From positions 186,001 to 250,000 of the forward strand of contig CANNFD010000001.1 of assembly GCA_947503885.1 (NCBI GenBank): a stretch of 64,000 nt of DNA, in the 5' to 3' direction. This document shows positions 40,093 through 50,266 of this stretch, in pieces (position 1 is the stretch's first letter; the number at the start of each line of letters is the position of its first letter). The notes beneath the pieces are model-generated. The model was not told the origin of the DNA and searched no databases. It saw only the letters and a list, made by a program, of their open reading frames with translations. The position numbers and the translations under genes were made by a program. The DNA is from an uncultured Olleya sp. (GTDB lineage Bacteria > Bacteroidota > Bacteroidia > Flavobacteriales > Flavobacteriaceae).

Positions 40093-40476
40093 ATGAAAAT
40101 ATTACACAGAATTGGTTATTACTTAGGAGGATTTTCTATTGGGTTAGTATTACTAGCTTTATTCTTAAACGGAAGAGGTGTGTCTTGCGAGTATAATTAC
40201 GGTCCAGAAGGTAGAGTGCTTAAAAATATAAGAACAAAAACACTTAAATACTCTTCTAAAAGTCAGCTTTTTATAGATTCTAAAGCTATAGATACAGCTT
40301 CAATAAGTCACATCTTAAAAAAGGGTGATATTGACTTTTCTAAAAGTGAACCTAGAAATAAACCTTGCGGTATCTATTTTATTTACGGAGAAACTAAAGA
40401 CAATAAAAAGGTAGAGTTCTACATAGAAAACTGTGACAGCATAGCTACTATGCAAACCATAAAACTTTTAAACTAG
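40093..40476 (+). CDS. Hypothetical protein, possibly DUF4258-like
   Basis: N-terminal TM helix; small ORF abutting ald. Confidence 0.6.
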   Translation: MKILHRIGYYLGGFSIGLVLLALFLNGRGVSCEYNYGPEGRVLKNIRTKTLKYSSKSQLFIDSKAIDTASISHILKKGDIDFSKSEPRNKPCGIYFIYGETKDNKKVEFYIENCDSIATMQTIKLLN

Positions 40477-41669
40477 CTGTTTTTACGTCTTTTACGCTCT
40501 TTTTTCAATAAAGTCAACTCACGTCCTGTTTGTCCTGCAACCGATGTGTTTTCTTCTGCGCGTCTAATTAAATAAGGCATCACATCTTTAACCGGTCCAA
40601 ATGGCAAGTATTTTGCAACATTATATCCATGAGCAGCCAGATTAAAACTAATGTGATCACTCATCCCAAACAATTGACCAAACCATACACGATTATCATT
40701 TTTTTCAACTCCCAAATCACTCATTAATTGCATGGCTAATAATGAGCTTTTTTCGTTATGTGTCCCAATAAAAATTGAAATTGTATCTAAATTGTTTAAA
40801 ATATAAAGTAAACAGTCATCAAAATTTTGATCTGTTGTTATTTTGTCTTTGCAAATTGGCGACTCATAGCCTTTTTCTTCAGCACGCTCACGCTCTTTTT
40901 CCATGTAAGCGCCTCTAACTATTTTATAGCCTAATGTATATTCTCCAGACTTCGCACGCTCATGAGACGCCCTTAAAAACGCTAATCTGTCGTGTCTGTA
41001 ACACTGCAAAGTATTATATACAATTGGTTTTTCTGTATTGTAAGCAACCATCATATCTTCTGCTAAATCATCTGCAGCATCCTGCATCCAGCTTTCTTCA
41101 CCATCAATCAAAACTTCAACATCTTTTTCTTTAGCTAGTTTACAAATAGAGTGATATCGATCCACTATTCTTTCCCATTCTTTTTGTTCTTCTTCTGTAA
41201 ACGGTTTTCCTTCGCCTTTTTTCTGAAACAAATAAAAGCGCCCTAACCCTGTTGGTTTAAACACAACAATTGGCATGGCTTCTTTTTCTTCACAAAAATA
41301 AACCAGTTTCATTATTTTTTCTTTAGCAGAGTCAAACTGATTTTCTACAGCTTTACCCTCTACTGAATAATCTAATACAGAACATACCCCAGCTGTAAAC
41401 ATTTTGTCTATAACTGGCAGACAATCTTCTTCATTTACACCACCACAAAAATGATCAAATACCGTAGCCCGGATCAATCCTTCTACTGGTAAGTTTGCTT
41501 TTAATGCAAAGTTAGTTGCTGCTGTACCAATCCTAACTAAAGGTTGATGCGATATCATTTTAAATAAAAAATAAGCGCGTTCAAGCTCTGAATCACTTTT
41601 TAATTTAAAAGCAACTTCTGTGTTTTCAAAAAGAGTATCTTTTATCATAATACATTTTAATTTAGACAA
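40473..41669 (-). CDS. Proline dehydrogenase family protein
   Basis: GRFYLFQKKGEG, VEVLIDGEESWMQDAADDL, YNTLQCYRHDRLAFL, KIVRGAYMEKERERA, IGTHNEKS motifs. True start may be the internal Met (MIKDTLFENTEVAF). Confidence 0.92.
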   Translation of the reverse strand: MSKLKCIMIKDTLFENTEVAFKLKSDSELERAYFLFKMISHQPLVRIGTAATNFALKANLPVEGLIRATVFDHFCGGVNEEDCLPVIDKMFTAGVCSVLDYSVEGKAVENQFDSAKEKIMKLVYFCEEKEAMPIVVFKPTGLGRFYLFQKKGEGKPFTEEEQKEWERIVDRYHSICKLAKEKDVEVLIDGEESWMQDAADDLAEDMMVAYNTEKPIVYNTLQCYRHDRLAFLRASHERAKSGEYTLGYKIVRGAYMEKERERAEEKGYESPICKDKITTDQNFDDCLLYILNNLDTISIFIGTHNEKSSLLAMQLMSDLGVEKNDNRVWFGQLFGMSDHISFNLAAHGYNVAKYLPFGPVKDVMPYLIRRAEENTSVAGQTGRELTLLKKERKRRKNS

Positions 41670-41742
41670 AACAAATATACTATCTATTGGTCTTGTATTT
41701 TAAAAAAACTATTAATTTTACTTCTTAATATTTTACATATCC

Positions 41743-42807
41743 ATGACTCCCATACAAACTCAAGATTATAGTGTCCAGTTTAACCAAGATTGCTACCCTG
41801 CTTTAAATACTTACATTAGTAAAAATAGATTTTCTAATATTTTTATTCTTGTTGATAGTAACACTGCAAACCATTGTTTACCAATATTATTAGCGCAGTT
41901 AGAAACAGATTTAACAATAGAAATTATTGAAATTGAAGTTGGAGAACAACACAAAACCATAGAGACTTGCATGGGGGTTTGGCAGACCTTATCAGAATTA
42001 AGCGCAGACCGCAAGTCACTAATGATTAATTTAGGAGGTGGAGTTGTGACAGATTTAGGAGGTTTTGTAGCTTGTACTTACCAACGAGGTATACAGTTTA
42101 TAAACATTCCTACGACACTTTTATCGATGGTTGATGCTTCTATTGGAGGAAAAAACGGAGTGGATTTAGACAATATAAAAAATCAAATAGGCATTATCAA
42201 AACACCTAATATGGTGTTGATTGATACTAACTACCTTGCCACTTTATCAAGTAGAGAAATGCGTTCTGGATTAGCAGAAATGCTTAAACACGGATTAATA
42301 CATAACGAACTGTACCATAGCAAATTATCAAACTTATCTAATCTAACACTTGAAGATTTAGACCAGCTAATTTATGACTCCGTTTTAATTAAAAAAGACA
42401 TAGTAGAACAAGATCCTACAGAACAAAACTTAAGAAAATCTCTAAATTTTGGACATACGCTTGGACACGCAATTGAATCTTTTTATTTAAATCACGGCAC
42501 TAAAGCATTATTACACGGTGAAGCTATTGCAATAGGAATGATATTAGAGGTTTACTTATCTTCAATATTACTTGATTTTCCTATTGAAAAAGTCAACCAA
42601 ATAAAAGACAACACCATTAAACTGTTTGGAAAAGTTGAAATCCCAGAAACCGACTACTCCTCAATTATAGACCTAATGAAGTTTGATAAAAAAAACGATA
42701 ACGGTAATGTCAATTTTGTATTACTTAACGCAATTGGACAACCCAAGATTAATTGCATTATTGATAACTCACTGATAATCAAATCTTTTAATTTTTATAA
42801 CGAATAA
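41743..42807 (+). CDS. aroB: 3-dehydroquinate synthase
   Basis: NLGGGVVTDLGGFVACTYQRGIQFINIPTTLLSMVDASIGGKNGVD; NFGHTLGHAIE. Confidence 0.97.
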   Translation: MTPIQTQDYSVQFNQDCYPALNTYISKNRFSNIFILVDSNTANHCLPILLAQLETDLTIEIIEIEVGEQHKTIETCMGVWQTLSELSADRKSLMINLGGGVVTDLGGFVACTYQRGIQFINIPTTLLSMVDASIGGKNGVDLDNIKNQIGIIKTPNMVLIDTNYLATLSSREMRSGLAEMLKHGLIHNELYHSKLSNLSNLTLEDLDQLIYDSVLIKKDIVEQDPTEQNLRKSLNFGHTLGHAIESFYLNHGTKALLHGEAIAIGMILEVYLSSILLDFPIEKVNQIKDNTIKLFGKVEIPETDYSSIIDLMKFDKKNDNGNVNFVLLNAIGQPKINCIIDNSLIIKSFNFYNE

Positions 42808-42893
42808 TACTTTCGCATTAAAAAAAATCGTAATTTTAATTAATTGCTATGTTAATAAACTATTCAAACTAGTTTAATTTAAAACATATTGAT

Positions 42894-43208
42894 ATGCGAA
42901 AAGTTATTGTAGATTATAAAAAATTAACACCAGAAGTGTTAAACTTATTGACACAGAAGTTTCCTGATGGCTATGGAGATAACGATATTATTGTATTTGA
43001 TAACCACAGAAACGAAACTATTGAAGCTGTAGAAGTAAAAACAGAAGACACCATTTACCTAGTTAAAGTAAGCAGCAAACTACACTATACTATGACTAAT
43101 TTTGACTCTACCATTGAAGTAGAAACTAATAACGAGGGACATGTAGTTGTAGATTTTAACGACAAACAACTAGATAGTAATTTTATACTATCTGACGATG
43201 AAGAGTAA
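42894..43208 (+). CDS. Conserved hypothetical acidic protein
   Basis: Intact 104-aa ORF. Confidence 0.65.
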   Translation: MRKVIVDYKKLTPEVLNLLTQKFPDGYGDNDIIVFDNHRNETIEAVEVKTEDTIYLVKVSSKLHYTMTNFDSTIEVETNNEGHVVVDFNDKQLDSNFILSDDEE

Positions 43209-43724
43209 TTATAAATAACGCTCTTTAACAACGTTAATATGATGCTTTTCATGCCCTATAACTAAAAAACCTAGCGCCCTTACAGAAACTTCTCCTGACC
43301 CAGCAACACCTTTGTTTAACAAACTACCTTCAGTAAAACTTTTAAACAAAGTTATAGTCGCTTTTCTTACACTTGAATATTCTTCTAATAAATCATCAAT
43401 CGTTCTATCATTTGCATTAGACCAATCCACATAGTCATTCTCATCAAAACCAGCCAAAACAGTCTTATCATTCCTAGAAAACCTAAGCGCCCTGTAACAA
43501 AATACACGCTCACAATCAATTAAATGACTAATAACCTCTTTAATTGTCCATTTTCCTTCGGCATATCTATAATTAAGCTTATCCAAAGATATAGATTGGA
43601 AAAAATTTAATGCAGCTTCAGCACTTACTTGTAAACCTGGAAGCAACTCAAGACCTTTAGCATGGTCGATATACCCTTTAAAATAAGGCAAATATTCGTT
43701 ATTATTTAAATCTGAAGTTGTCAT
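43209..43724 (-). CDS. DinB-family protein
   Basis: KWTIKEVISHLIDCERVFCYRALRFSR; GHEKHHINVVKERYL. Confidence 0.9.
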   Translation of the reverse strand: MTTSDLNNNEYLPYFKGYIDHAKGLELLPGLQVSAEAALNFFQSISLDKLNYRYAEGKWTIKEVISHLIDCERVFCYRALRFSRNDKTVLAGFDENDYVDWSNANDRTIDDLLEEYSSVRKATITLFKSFTEGSLLNKGVAGSGEVSVRALGFLVIGHEKHHINVVKERYL

Positions 43725-43752
43725 TTTATTTTATTTATATTAATTAAACAAA

Positions 43753-43779
43753 AAAACGCTTCAAAAAATGAAGCGTTTT
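43753..43779. terminator. Intrinsic terminator
   Basis: aaaacgcttca/tgaagcgtttt hairpin. Confidence 0.8.
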
Positions 43780-43801
43780 AATATAATTGATTTATTACGA
43801 T

Positions 43802-44281
43802 TTACAACTCGTTAAAAATACTGTGCATTAAACGCTTTTTATCGTTAATACTTTCTTCTAACGATATCATAGTTTCTGTTCTGTAAACCCCTTCAATATC
43901 ATCTAACATAAAGATAACATCCTTTGCATGCTCTGTATTACGCGCTCTAATCTTACAAAAGATATTAAACTTACCAGTAGTCACGTGAGCAACGGTAACA
44001 AAAGGAATTTCGTTAATACGCTCTAAAACAAATGATGTTTTAGATGTGTTTTGAAGAAAAACACCAACATAAGCTATAAAAGAATAGCCTAACTTTCTGT
44101 AATCTAATGTTAAAGAAGACCCTTTAATAATTCCAGCATCTTCCATTTTTTTTACTCTTACATGAACTGTTCCTGCAGAAATTAATAATTTTTTTGCAAT
44201 ATCTGTAAAAGGAACCCTTGTGTTCTCAATCAACATATCAAGAATTTGATGATCAATTTCATCTAATTTAAACTTCGCCAT
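43802..44281 (-). CDS. Lrp/AsnC-family transcriptional regulator
   Basis: LDEIDHQILDMLIENTRVPFTDIAKKLLISAGTVHVRVKKMEDAGIIKG; RAM domain. Confidence 0.95.
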   Translation of the reverse strand: MAKFKLDEIDHQILDMLIENTRVPFTDIAKKLLISAGTVHVRVKKMEDAGIIKGSSLTLDYRKLGYSFIAYVGVFLQNTSKTSFVLERINEIPFVTVAHVTTGKFNIFCKIRARNTEHAKDVIFMLDDIEGVYRTETMISLEESINDKKRLMHSIFNEL

Positions 44282-44354
44282 TTTATGATTTTATTATATA
44301 ATATGCAAAATTAAAACATTTTCAATAATTTTTATGTGTTAAACACAGAATTTT

Positions 44355-45491
44355 TTAAAGATTTAATGATATTTTCACATTATCTATTTTTACGAAATCG
44401 ATTGCGCTTCCAATTGTAAGTGATTGATTATTTGTAGTAAAAACCTTATCTTCCTTAGCATCAATCTCTTTATGGCCATAAAAACCTGACAAATCTCCTG
44501 TCATAGCCACTTTAGGAACAAATATTACGTTATCATCAACTAGTACCTCTTCATAATTAAAACCTACATCTAACACCTGGTTAGAAAACTCAGCATTTCT
44601 AATAATTATATCATAGAATAGTTTTCCGTTTTCAGGTATTGTAAAATAAGCTTCATAGTCATCACCAGACACATTATTCTTTGCAATATAATCTAGCGCT
44701 ATCACAAGCGACTTATAAACAAACCCTCTAACCTTCTCTCTATTATAGTCATTTGCATAATGACCAGCCTCAAATAAGACCGTAGGCGTATTTAAAGACT
44801 GAAAAGTATCTCCAACACAGTTAAGATTAAAACCGTCATCATATCTACCTATTTGATTACACAAGTCTGACTGCATCCCTATATTGATAGCATTTATCAA
44901 CTCCATTGCTTGTTTTCGGGTCTTGGTAACACTTCGCTCTTTATCTTGAGAAGGCGATAAAAACGATAAAGTAGCAGTATTATTAGTGTCTGCAACACTA
45001 TACATTGTACGCTGCCCATGTAAATTAAAACAAAAATTAGGCTTAAAATGGTCATAACACTGCCTTAAAGCTACACTTTCTGGTTGCGACAAATCTTGTG
45101 CATCCCTATTTAAATCGACCTTATTTGCATTTAGTCTGGTGTAAGCTTTAGCTCCGTCAGGGTTTAACATCGGAATAACCTTGATCGTACAAGCAGCTAA
45201 AACTTCAGAAAGCTGATTGGCTCTAAAAGTGTTTAACACATCAAAAATAGCCTTTGTAGTCGTAGACTCATTTCCATGCATTTGTGACCACATTAATATT
45301 TTAATAGGACCAGACCCAACTGTAATAGAAAACACATCATCACCTAATACAGAATTTCCGATTACCTCTTTTTTAAAAATTGAAGGCAACAAATGTATCA
45401 GAGGTTTAATATCAGACAACTTAATATATCGTCCAAAAAGAGAAGGCTCTTTATATGTTTTTAACAAGTCGTTTAAAGTAGTACAATCCAT
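44355..45491 (-). CDS. M14-family metallocarboxypeptidase-like protein
   Basis: KILMWSQMHGNESTTTKAIFDVL (HxxE), MLNPDGAKAYTRLNANKVDLNRDA, FNLHGQR. Confidence 0.9.
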   Translation of the reverse strand: MDCTTLNDLLKTYKEPSLFGRYIKLSDIKPLIHLLPSIFKKEVIGNSVLGDDVFSITVGSGPIKILMWSQMHGNESTTTKAIFDVLNTFRANQLSEVLAACTIKVIPMLNPDGAKAYTRLNANKVDLNRDAQDLSQPESVALRQCYDHFKPNFCFNLHGQRTMYSVADTNNTATLSFLSPSQDKERSVTKTRKQAMELINAINIGMQSDLCNQIGRYDDGFNLNCVGDTFQSLNTPTVLFEAGHYANDYNREKVRGFVYKSLVIALDYIAKNNVSGDDYEAYFTIPENGKLFYDIIIRNAEFSNQVLDVGFNYEEVLVDDNVIFVPKVAMTGDLSGFYGHKEIDAKEDKVFTTNNQSLTIGSAIDFVKIDNVKISLNL

Positions 45492-45506
45492 TGCTCTTAT
45501 TTTAGT

Positions 45507-45800
45507 TTACAAATGTAACCAAATGTTTATTTACAATTGTAACCATAAAAATTTACATTTGTAATTTACTTATGTAAACATTTTAGAAGTTGTTTAATAA
45601 GTTTGTTACCTTGCTAGATATCAAAATAATAGTGATTCAAAAAACATTACATAAAATACTTGTTTTCAGTTATTTAAAGAACTTTAAATGAAGTTATAGT
45701 TTAATGTTTTTATCTGTTTAAAGCACTTAACTACTACTGTTTTGTCAACAAATTTACATTTGTAACATTGTTTATCGCTTGTAATTGTTTACATTTGTAT
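45507..45800. promoter_or_regulatory. Array of six TTACAnnTGTAA-type palindromic operator candidates in a divergent promoter region
   Basis: TTACAAATGTAA 45507-45518; TTACAATTGTAA 45531-45542; TTACATTTGTAA 45553-45564; TTACTTATGTAA 45566-45577; TTACATTTGTAA 45754-45765; TTACATTTGTAT 45789-45800. Confidence 0.8.
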
Positions 45801-45804
45801 CGTT

Positions 45805-46239
45805 ATGATAAACAACGAAGAATTTTCAAAAAGACTACAAGAAGTCATGGATTATTACGGTGAAAACGCCTCATCTTTCGCAGAAAAAATAGGTGTTCAG
45901 CGTTCTAGTATTTCGCATATATTATCTGGTAGAAATAAACCAAGTTTAGAATTTGTTTTAAAAGTTCTCTCCTCTTTTGATCAAGTAGAATTATATTGGT
46001 TGATGAATGGAAAAGGAAAATTTCCGAAATCAGATTCTAAAAATAAAATTGAAACACCTTCCCCCTCAAAAAAACCGAATGAAGATTTATTTACAAATTC
46101 AAATAATGAAGATTCTGACAATTCTAAAAATTCTGATTTATCTAAAATCATAACTCAAAATAATTCTGCTGGAAAAAAAATTGAACGTATTGTCATATTT
46201 TATACTGATGGTAGTTTTTCAAATTTTGAGAATTCGTAA
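45805..46239 (+). CDS. XRE-family HTH transcriptional regulator
   Basis: FSKRLQEVMDYYGENASSFAEKIGVQRSSISHILSGRNKPSLEFVLKVL HTH. Confidence 0.9.
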   Translation: MINNEEFSKRLQEVMDYYGENASSFAEKIGVQRSSISHILSGRNKPSLEFVLKVLSSFDQVELYWLMNGKGKFPKSDSKNKIETPSPSKKPNEDLFTNSNNEDSDNSKNSDLSKIITQNNSAGKKIERIVIFYTDGSFSNFENS

Positions 46240-46337
46240 ATAGATACATAAAAAAATCAAATACGCGATTTATAGAAAGCCTACTTTTTTAAACATTTAA
46301 ACAAACATTTCATTAATTTTGTTTTAAATATTTAGAA

Positions 46338-46712
46338 ATGAAATTAAAATTTATTTACCTATTAGTCTGTTTTTCTTTATTTAGCTGCTACAATGTAGAA
46401 CGCAATTGCAATGACTTTAAAACAGGACAATTTTATACCGAAGTTAAAGTTGGAGAAACTGTTTACAAATCTACTTTTACTAGAACTGATAATTTACAAA
46501 TAGAAAATTATAACGGTAAAATTGACAGCACCCAGGTTAGATGGGTAAATGACTGTGAGGTTATATACAAAACTATCAATCCAAAAAACATGGCAGAGCG
46601 CAAAGATGTGCATCTTAAAATTTTAACCACTACAGACTCTTCTTATACTTTTGAATATTCATATGTTGGAGAAACCAACAAACAAAAAGGTATAGCTTAC
46701 ATAAAAAAATAA
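46338..46712 (+). CDS. Small lipoprotein
   Basis: MKLKFIYLLVCFSLFSCYN signal peptide and lipobox. Confidence 0.75.
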   Translation: MKLKFIYLLVCFSLFSCYNVERNCNDFKTGQFYTEVKVGETVYKSTFTRTDNLQIENYNGKIDSTQVRWVNDCEVIYKTINPKNMAERKDVHLKILTTTDSSYTFEYSYVGETNKQKGIAYIKK

Positions 46713-46715
46713 AAC

Positions 46716-47513
46716 ATGTTAGAGTTTCTTACTTCTAGTGATGCTATTTTTGCATTATTAACATTGACTTTTTTAGAAATTATTTTAGGGATAGATAACA
46801 TTGTCTTTATATCTATTGCTGCCAATAAATTACCCGAAGACCAACGCGCAAAGGTTACCAACATTGGTTTAATACTAGCAATGGTACAACGTATAATTTT
46901 ATTATTTTTTGTATCGTTTTTGGTTGGACTATCAGAACCTTTTTATAAGTTAGATCTTGATTGGATGCACTTAGAACTTAGCTGGCAAGCATTAATTTTA
47001 TTTTTTGGTGGCTTGTTTTTAATTTATAAATCTACTTCAGAAATTAGAGAGAAAGTTGAAACACCTTCACACGATGAAGATGAAGTAAAAGGAAAAGCTA
47101 TTAAGTCTCTAAAACATGCTATAGTTCAAATTTTAATTATAGATTTTATATTTTCTATTGATTCAATTTTAACTGCAGTAGGTATGACAAATGGATTGTC
47201 GGACAATCATAATTACAACTTAATATTAATGATAATTGCTGTTGTTATTTCTATTATAATAATGATTGTTTTTGCTAATAAAATTAGACTTTTTATTGAT
47301 GCTAATCCAAGTGTACAGATCTTAGGATTATCTTTTTTAATATTAATTGGTTTTATGTTAATTACAGAAGCAGGACACTTATCGCACACAACATTTTTTG
47401 GTAAAACCGTTGGCGCAATACCTAAAGGATATTTGTACTTTGCAATTGCTTTTTCGTTATTTATAGAGTTTTTAAATCAAAAGGTTGCAAAACGAAGCAA
47501 AAAGGTTAAATAG
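46716..47513 (+). CDS. TerC-family membrane protein
   Basis: LTFLEIILGIDNIVFISIAANKLPEDQR; IDFIFSIDSILTAVGMT. Confidence 0.95.
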   Translation: MLEFLTSSDAIFALLTLTFLEIILGIDNIVFISIAANKLPEDQRAKVTNIGLILAMVQRIILLFFVSFLVGLSEPFYKLDLDWMHLELSWQALILFFGGLFLIYKSTSEIREKVETPSHDEDEVKGKAIKSLKHAIVQILIIDFIFSIDSILTAVGMTNGLSDNHNYNLILMIIAVVISIIIMIVFANKIRLFIDANPSVQILGLSFLILIGFMLITEAGHLSHTTFFGKTVGAIPKGYLYFAIAFSLFIEFLNQKVAKRSKKVK

Positions 47514-47520
47514 AAATAAA

Positions 47521-47550
47521 AAAAAGACCATCAATTAAGATGGTCTTTTT
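47521..47550. terminator. Bidirectional intrinsic terminator
   Basis: aaaaagaccatc/gatggtcttttt hairpin between convergent genes. Confidence 0.85.
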
Positions 47551-47590
47551 TTTTAAATTTAAAGTAATACTAATAAAGTAATAGTTACTA

Positions 47591-50266
47591 TTAAAATAGT
47601 GTTACCTGACCTTTATCGTCTAATCCAAAATCTTTATCCTCTTCATTATTTTTAGTTGCTGAAGCATCTGATTTAGTCTTAATCGTTTCAGAAACATTTT
47701 CCTCATCTTTTACCTCTAATTCATCTGCAGGAATATCCTCTGGTGCCTCATAAGGCAAAGCATCTAATAAATTAATTGCATTAACTTTTTCTTTAGTTAA
47801 TTGATTACCTAATGCTGTTATTCCTTTAATAGAAATAAATTCTTCTAAATTAATTGCTTCATTATCCTTTCTGTCTTTACCTCTTTCTTTGGCAAAAACA
47901 ATTTCGGCTACAGGCTTCCAATCTGTAGAAACAATTTCTAACTGAGAGTTTGGATGATCTGTTATAAATAATTCTTCTTTATTTTCATTTTCAATTAAAA
48001 AACGTTTTACATAATAACGTTCCTTCTCTCCATCATAATAAATTGCAGAAATAGGTTTTTTAGGCATCCATTTTTCTAAGACTATCATATCGTCATCAAA
48101 ATGAAGTGTTACTTCTGGCGTTACTGTTTTTACAATACCTTTTTGATTAATTATTAGCAGCTTATCTTCCCCTCTAAACTCGCCAACCAACTCACCTCTA
48201 CCGTCAACATTTAAACGCTGTACAGTGTCATCGAACCAAATTTTTCGTGGTTTTAAAGTTGAGATTCCTTTTTCTTTTAACTCTACAGATTTAATAGCGT
48301 GTTTAGTAACTACGTTACCTTTAGAAGCACGACCTTTAATTAAAATATCAGCAAAATCTAAATCCCATTTTAACTTTTTAATACTTCCAACTTGACGCAA
48401 ACTAATGGACACCACCTCAGCTTCTCCATTTGGATTTGCTGAAAAATACCAAAACTTAGAGCCTTTGTTACCGTTAGTTAAATCGTATTCTTTATCTCTT
48501 GTAATAGAGGTAACTGCAAAACGCTTTACATAAGACGGACCTTTAGTCCCATCACGATAAATTAAATTATAAATAGTACGCTTGTCTTTTTTCTTGAAGA
48601 CCGCTACGTGGATAATACCTTTACCTATAAACGTTTTACTATCTACTTTAGTCACCATCATTTTTCCGTCTGCTGTAAACGCAATGATATCGTCAATATC
48701 ACTACAATCACACACATACTCGTCACGACGTAAAGAGGTCCCAATAAACCCTTCTTCTCTATTTACGTACAATTTAGTGTTTCTAATTACTACCTTGGTA
48801 GCATCTACATCTTCAAAAGCACGTAATTCTGTCTTACGCTCTCTACCTTCGCCATATTCTTTTTTAAGTCTTGTAAAATAAGCAATAGCATATTCTATTA
48901 AATTTGCTAAATGGTGTTTAACCTCAGCAATTTGAGCTTCTAAAGCATCAATTTTTTGCTGTGCTTTATCAATATCAAATTTAGAAATACGTTTAATTCG
49001 TATTTCTGTTAAACGCGTAATATCATCGACCGTTATAGCGCGTTTTAAGTGTTTAATATGTGGTTTAAGCCCTTTATCAATTGCATCAATTACACCATCC
49101 CAAGTTTCTTCCTCTTCTATATCACGATAGATTCGGTTTTCAATAAAAATACGTTCTAAACTAGCAAAATGCCACTGTTCTTCAAATTCGCCAAGCTTAA
49201 TTTCTAATTCTTGTTTTAATAACTGAACTGTATTATCTGTACTACGACGTAACATTTCTGTTACACCTACAAATAAAGGTTTGTTATTTTCAATTACACA
49301 GCCTAAAGGCGAAATAGAAGTCTCGCAAGCTGTAAATGCATACAATGCATCAATGGTTTTATCTGGAGATAATCCTGAAGGTAAATGAATCAAAATCTCT
49401 ACTGTAGCAGCAGTATTATCTTCAATCTTCTTGATTTTAATCTTTCCTTTATCGTTTGCTTTTAGTATAGAATCTATTAATGATGATGTTGTAGTCCCAA
49501 AAGGCAACTCGTTTATCACTAGCGTATTCTTATCTAACTGACTGATTTTAGCGCGACAACGTACTTTTCCACCACGTAAACCATCATTATAATCACTACA
49601 ATCTGCAATACCACCAGTTGGAAAATCTGGTAAAATTGTAAAGCGTTTACCTTGAAGGTGTTTTATTGAAGCATCTATAAGCTCGATAAAGTTATGAGGT
49701 AATATTTTAGTAGATAACCCTACAGCAATACCCTCTCCTCCTTGTGCTAACAGTAATGGAAACATTACTGGAAGGTTAGTAGGCTCCTTACGACGACCAT
49801 CATAAGATGCTTGCCATTTTGTAATTTTTGGATTATAAACAACGTCTAATCCAAATTTAGAAATCCTAGCTTCAATATATCTTGCTGCTGCTGCGCGATC
49901 GCCTGTTAGGATATTCCCCCAGTTTCCTTGGGTATCTATTAATAAATCTTTTTGACCAATTTGCACCATTGCATCTGCAATACTAGCATCCCCGTGTGGA
50001 TGGTACTGCATTGTATGTCCAACAATATTAGCTACTTTGTTATATCGTCCATCATCCAAATCCTTCATCGAGTGCATGATACGACGTTGCACAGGTTTAA
50101 AACCGTCTTCAATAGCAGGTACAGCACGCTCTAAGATTACATAAGAGGCGTAATCTAAGAACCATTCTTTATACATACCAGTTATCCTGGTAATAGTTTC
50201 TTGTGGTTCTTGGTTATCTAAGTTTTCTAAATTGTCGTTAGCTAGGTCGTCGTTGTCTTCTATCAT
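47591..50266 (-). CDS. parC: DNA topoisomerase IV subunit A
   Basis: MYKEWFLDYASYVILERAVPAIEDGFKPVQRRI; AAAARYIEARIS catalytic Tyr; follows parE directly. Confidence 0.93.
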   Translation of the reverse strand: MIEDNDDLANDNLENLDNQEPQETITRITGMYKEWFLDYASYVILERAVPAIEDGFKPVQRRIMHSMKDLDDGRYNKVANIVGHTMQYHPHGDASIADAMVQIGQKDLLIDTQGNWGNILTGDRAAAARYIEARISKFGLDVVYNPKITKWQASYDGRRKEPTNLPVMFPLLLAQGGEGIAVGLSTKILPHNFIELIDASIKHLQGKRFTILPDFPTGGIADCSDYNDGLRGGKVRCRAKISQLDKNTLVINELPFGTTTSSLIDSILKANDKGKIKIKKIEDNTAATVEILIHLPSGLSPDKTIDALYAFTACETSISPLGCVIENNKPLFVGVTEMLRRSTDNTVQLLKQELEIKLGEFEEQWHFASLERIFIENRIYRDIEEEETWDGVIDAIDKGLKPHIKHLKRAITVDDITRLTEIRIKRISKFDIDKAQQKIDALEAQIAEVKHHLANLIEYAIAYFTRLKKEYGEGRERKTELRAFEDVDATKVVIRNTKLYVNREEGFIGTSLRRDEYVCDCSDIDDIIAFTADGKMMVTKVDSKTFIGKGIIHVAVFKKKDKRTIYNLIYRDGTKGPSYVKRFAVTSITRDKEYDLTNGNKGSKFWYFSANPNGEAEVVSISLRQVGSIKKLKWDLDFADILIKGRASKGNVVTKHAIKSVELKEKGISTLKPRKIWFDDTVQRLNVDGRGELVGEFRGEDKLLIINQKGIVKTVTPEVTLHFDDDMIVLEKWMPKKPISAIYYDGEKERYYVKRFLIENENKEELFITDHPNSQLEIVSTDWKPVAEIVFAKERGKDRKDNEAINLEEFISIKGITALGNQLTKEKVNAINLLDALPYEAPEDIPADELEVKDEENVSETIKTKSDASATKNNEEDKDFGLDDKGQVTLF

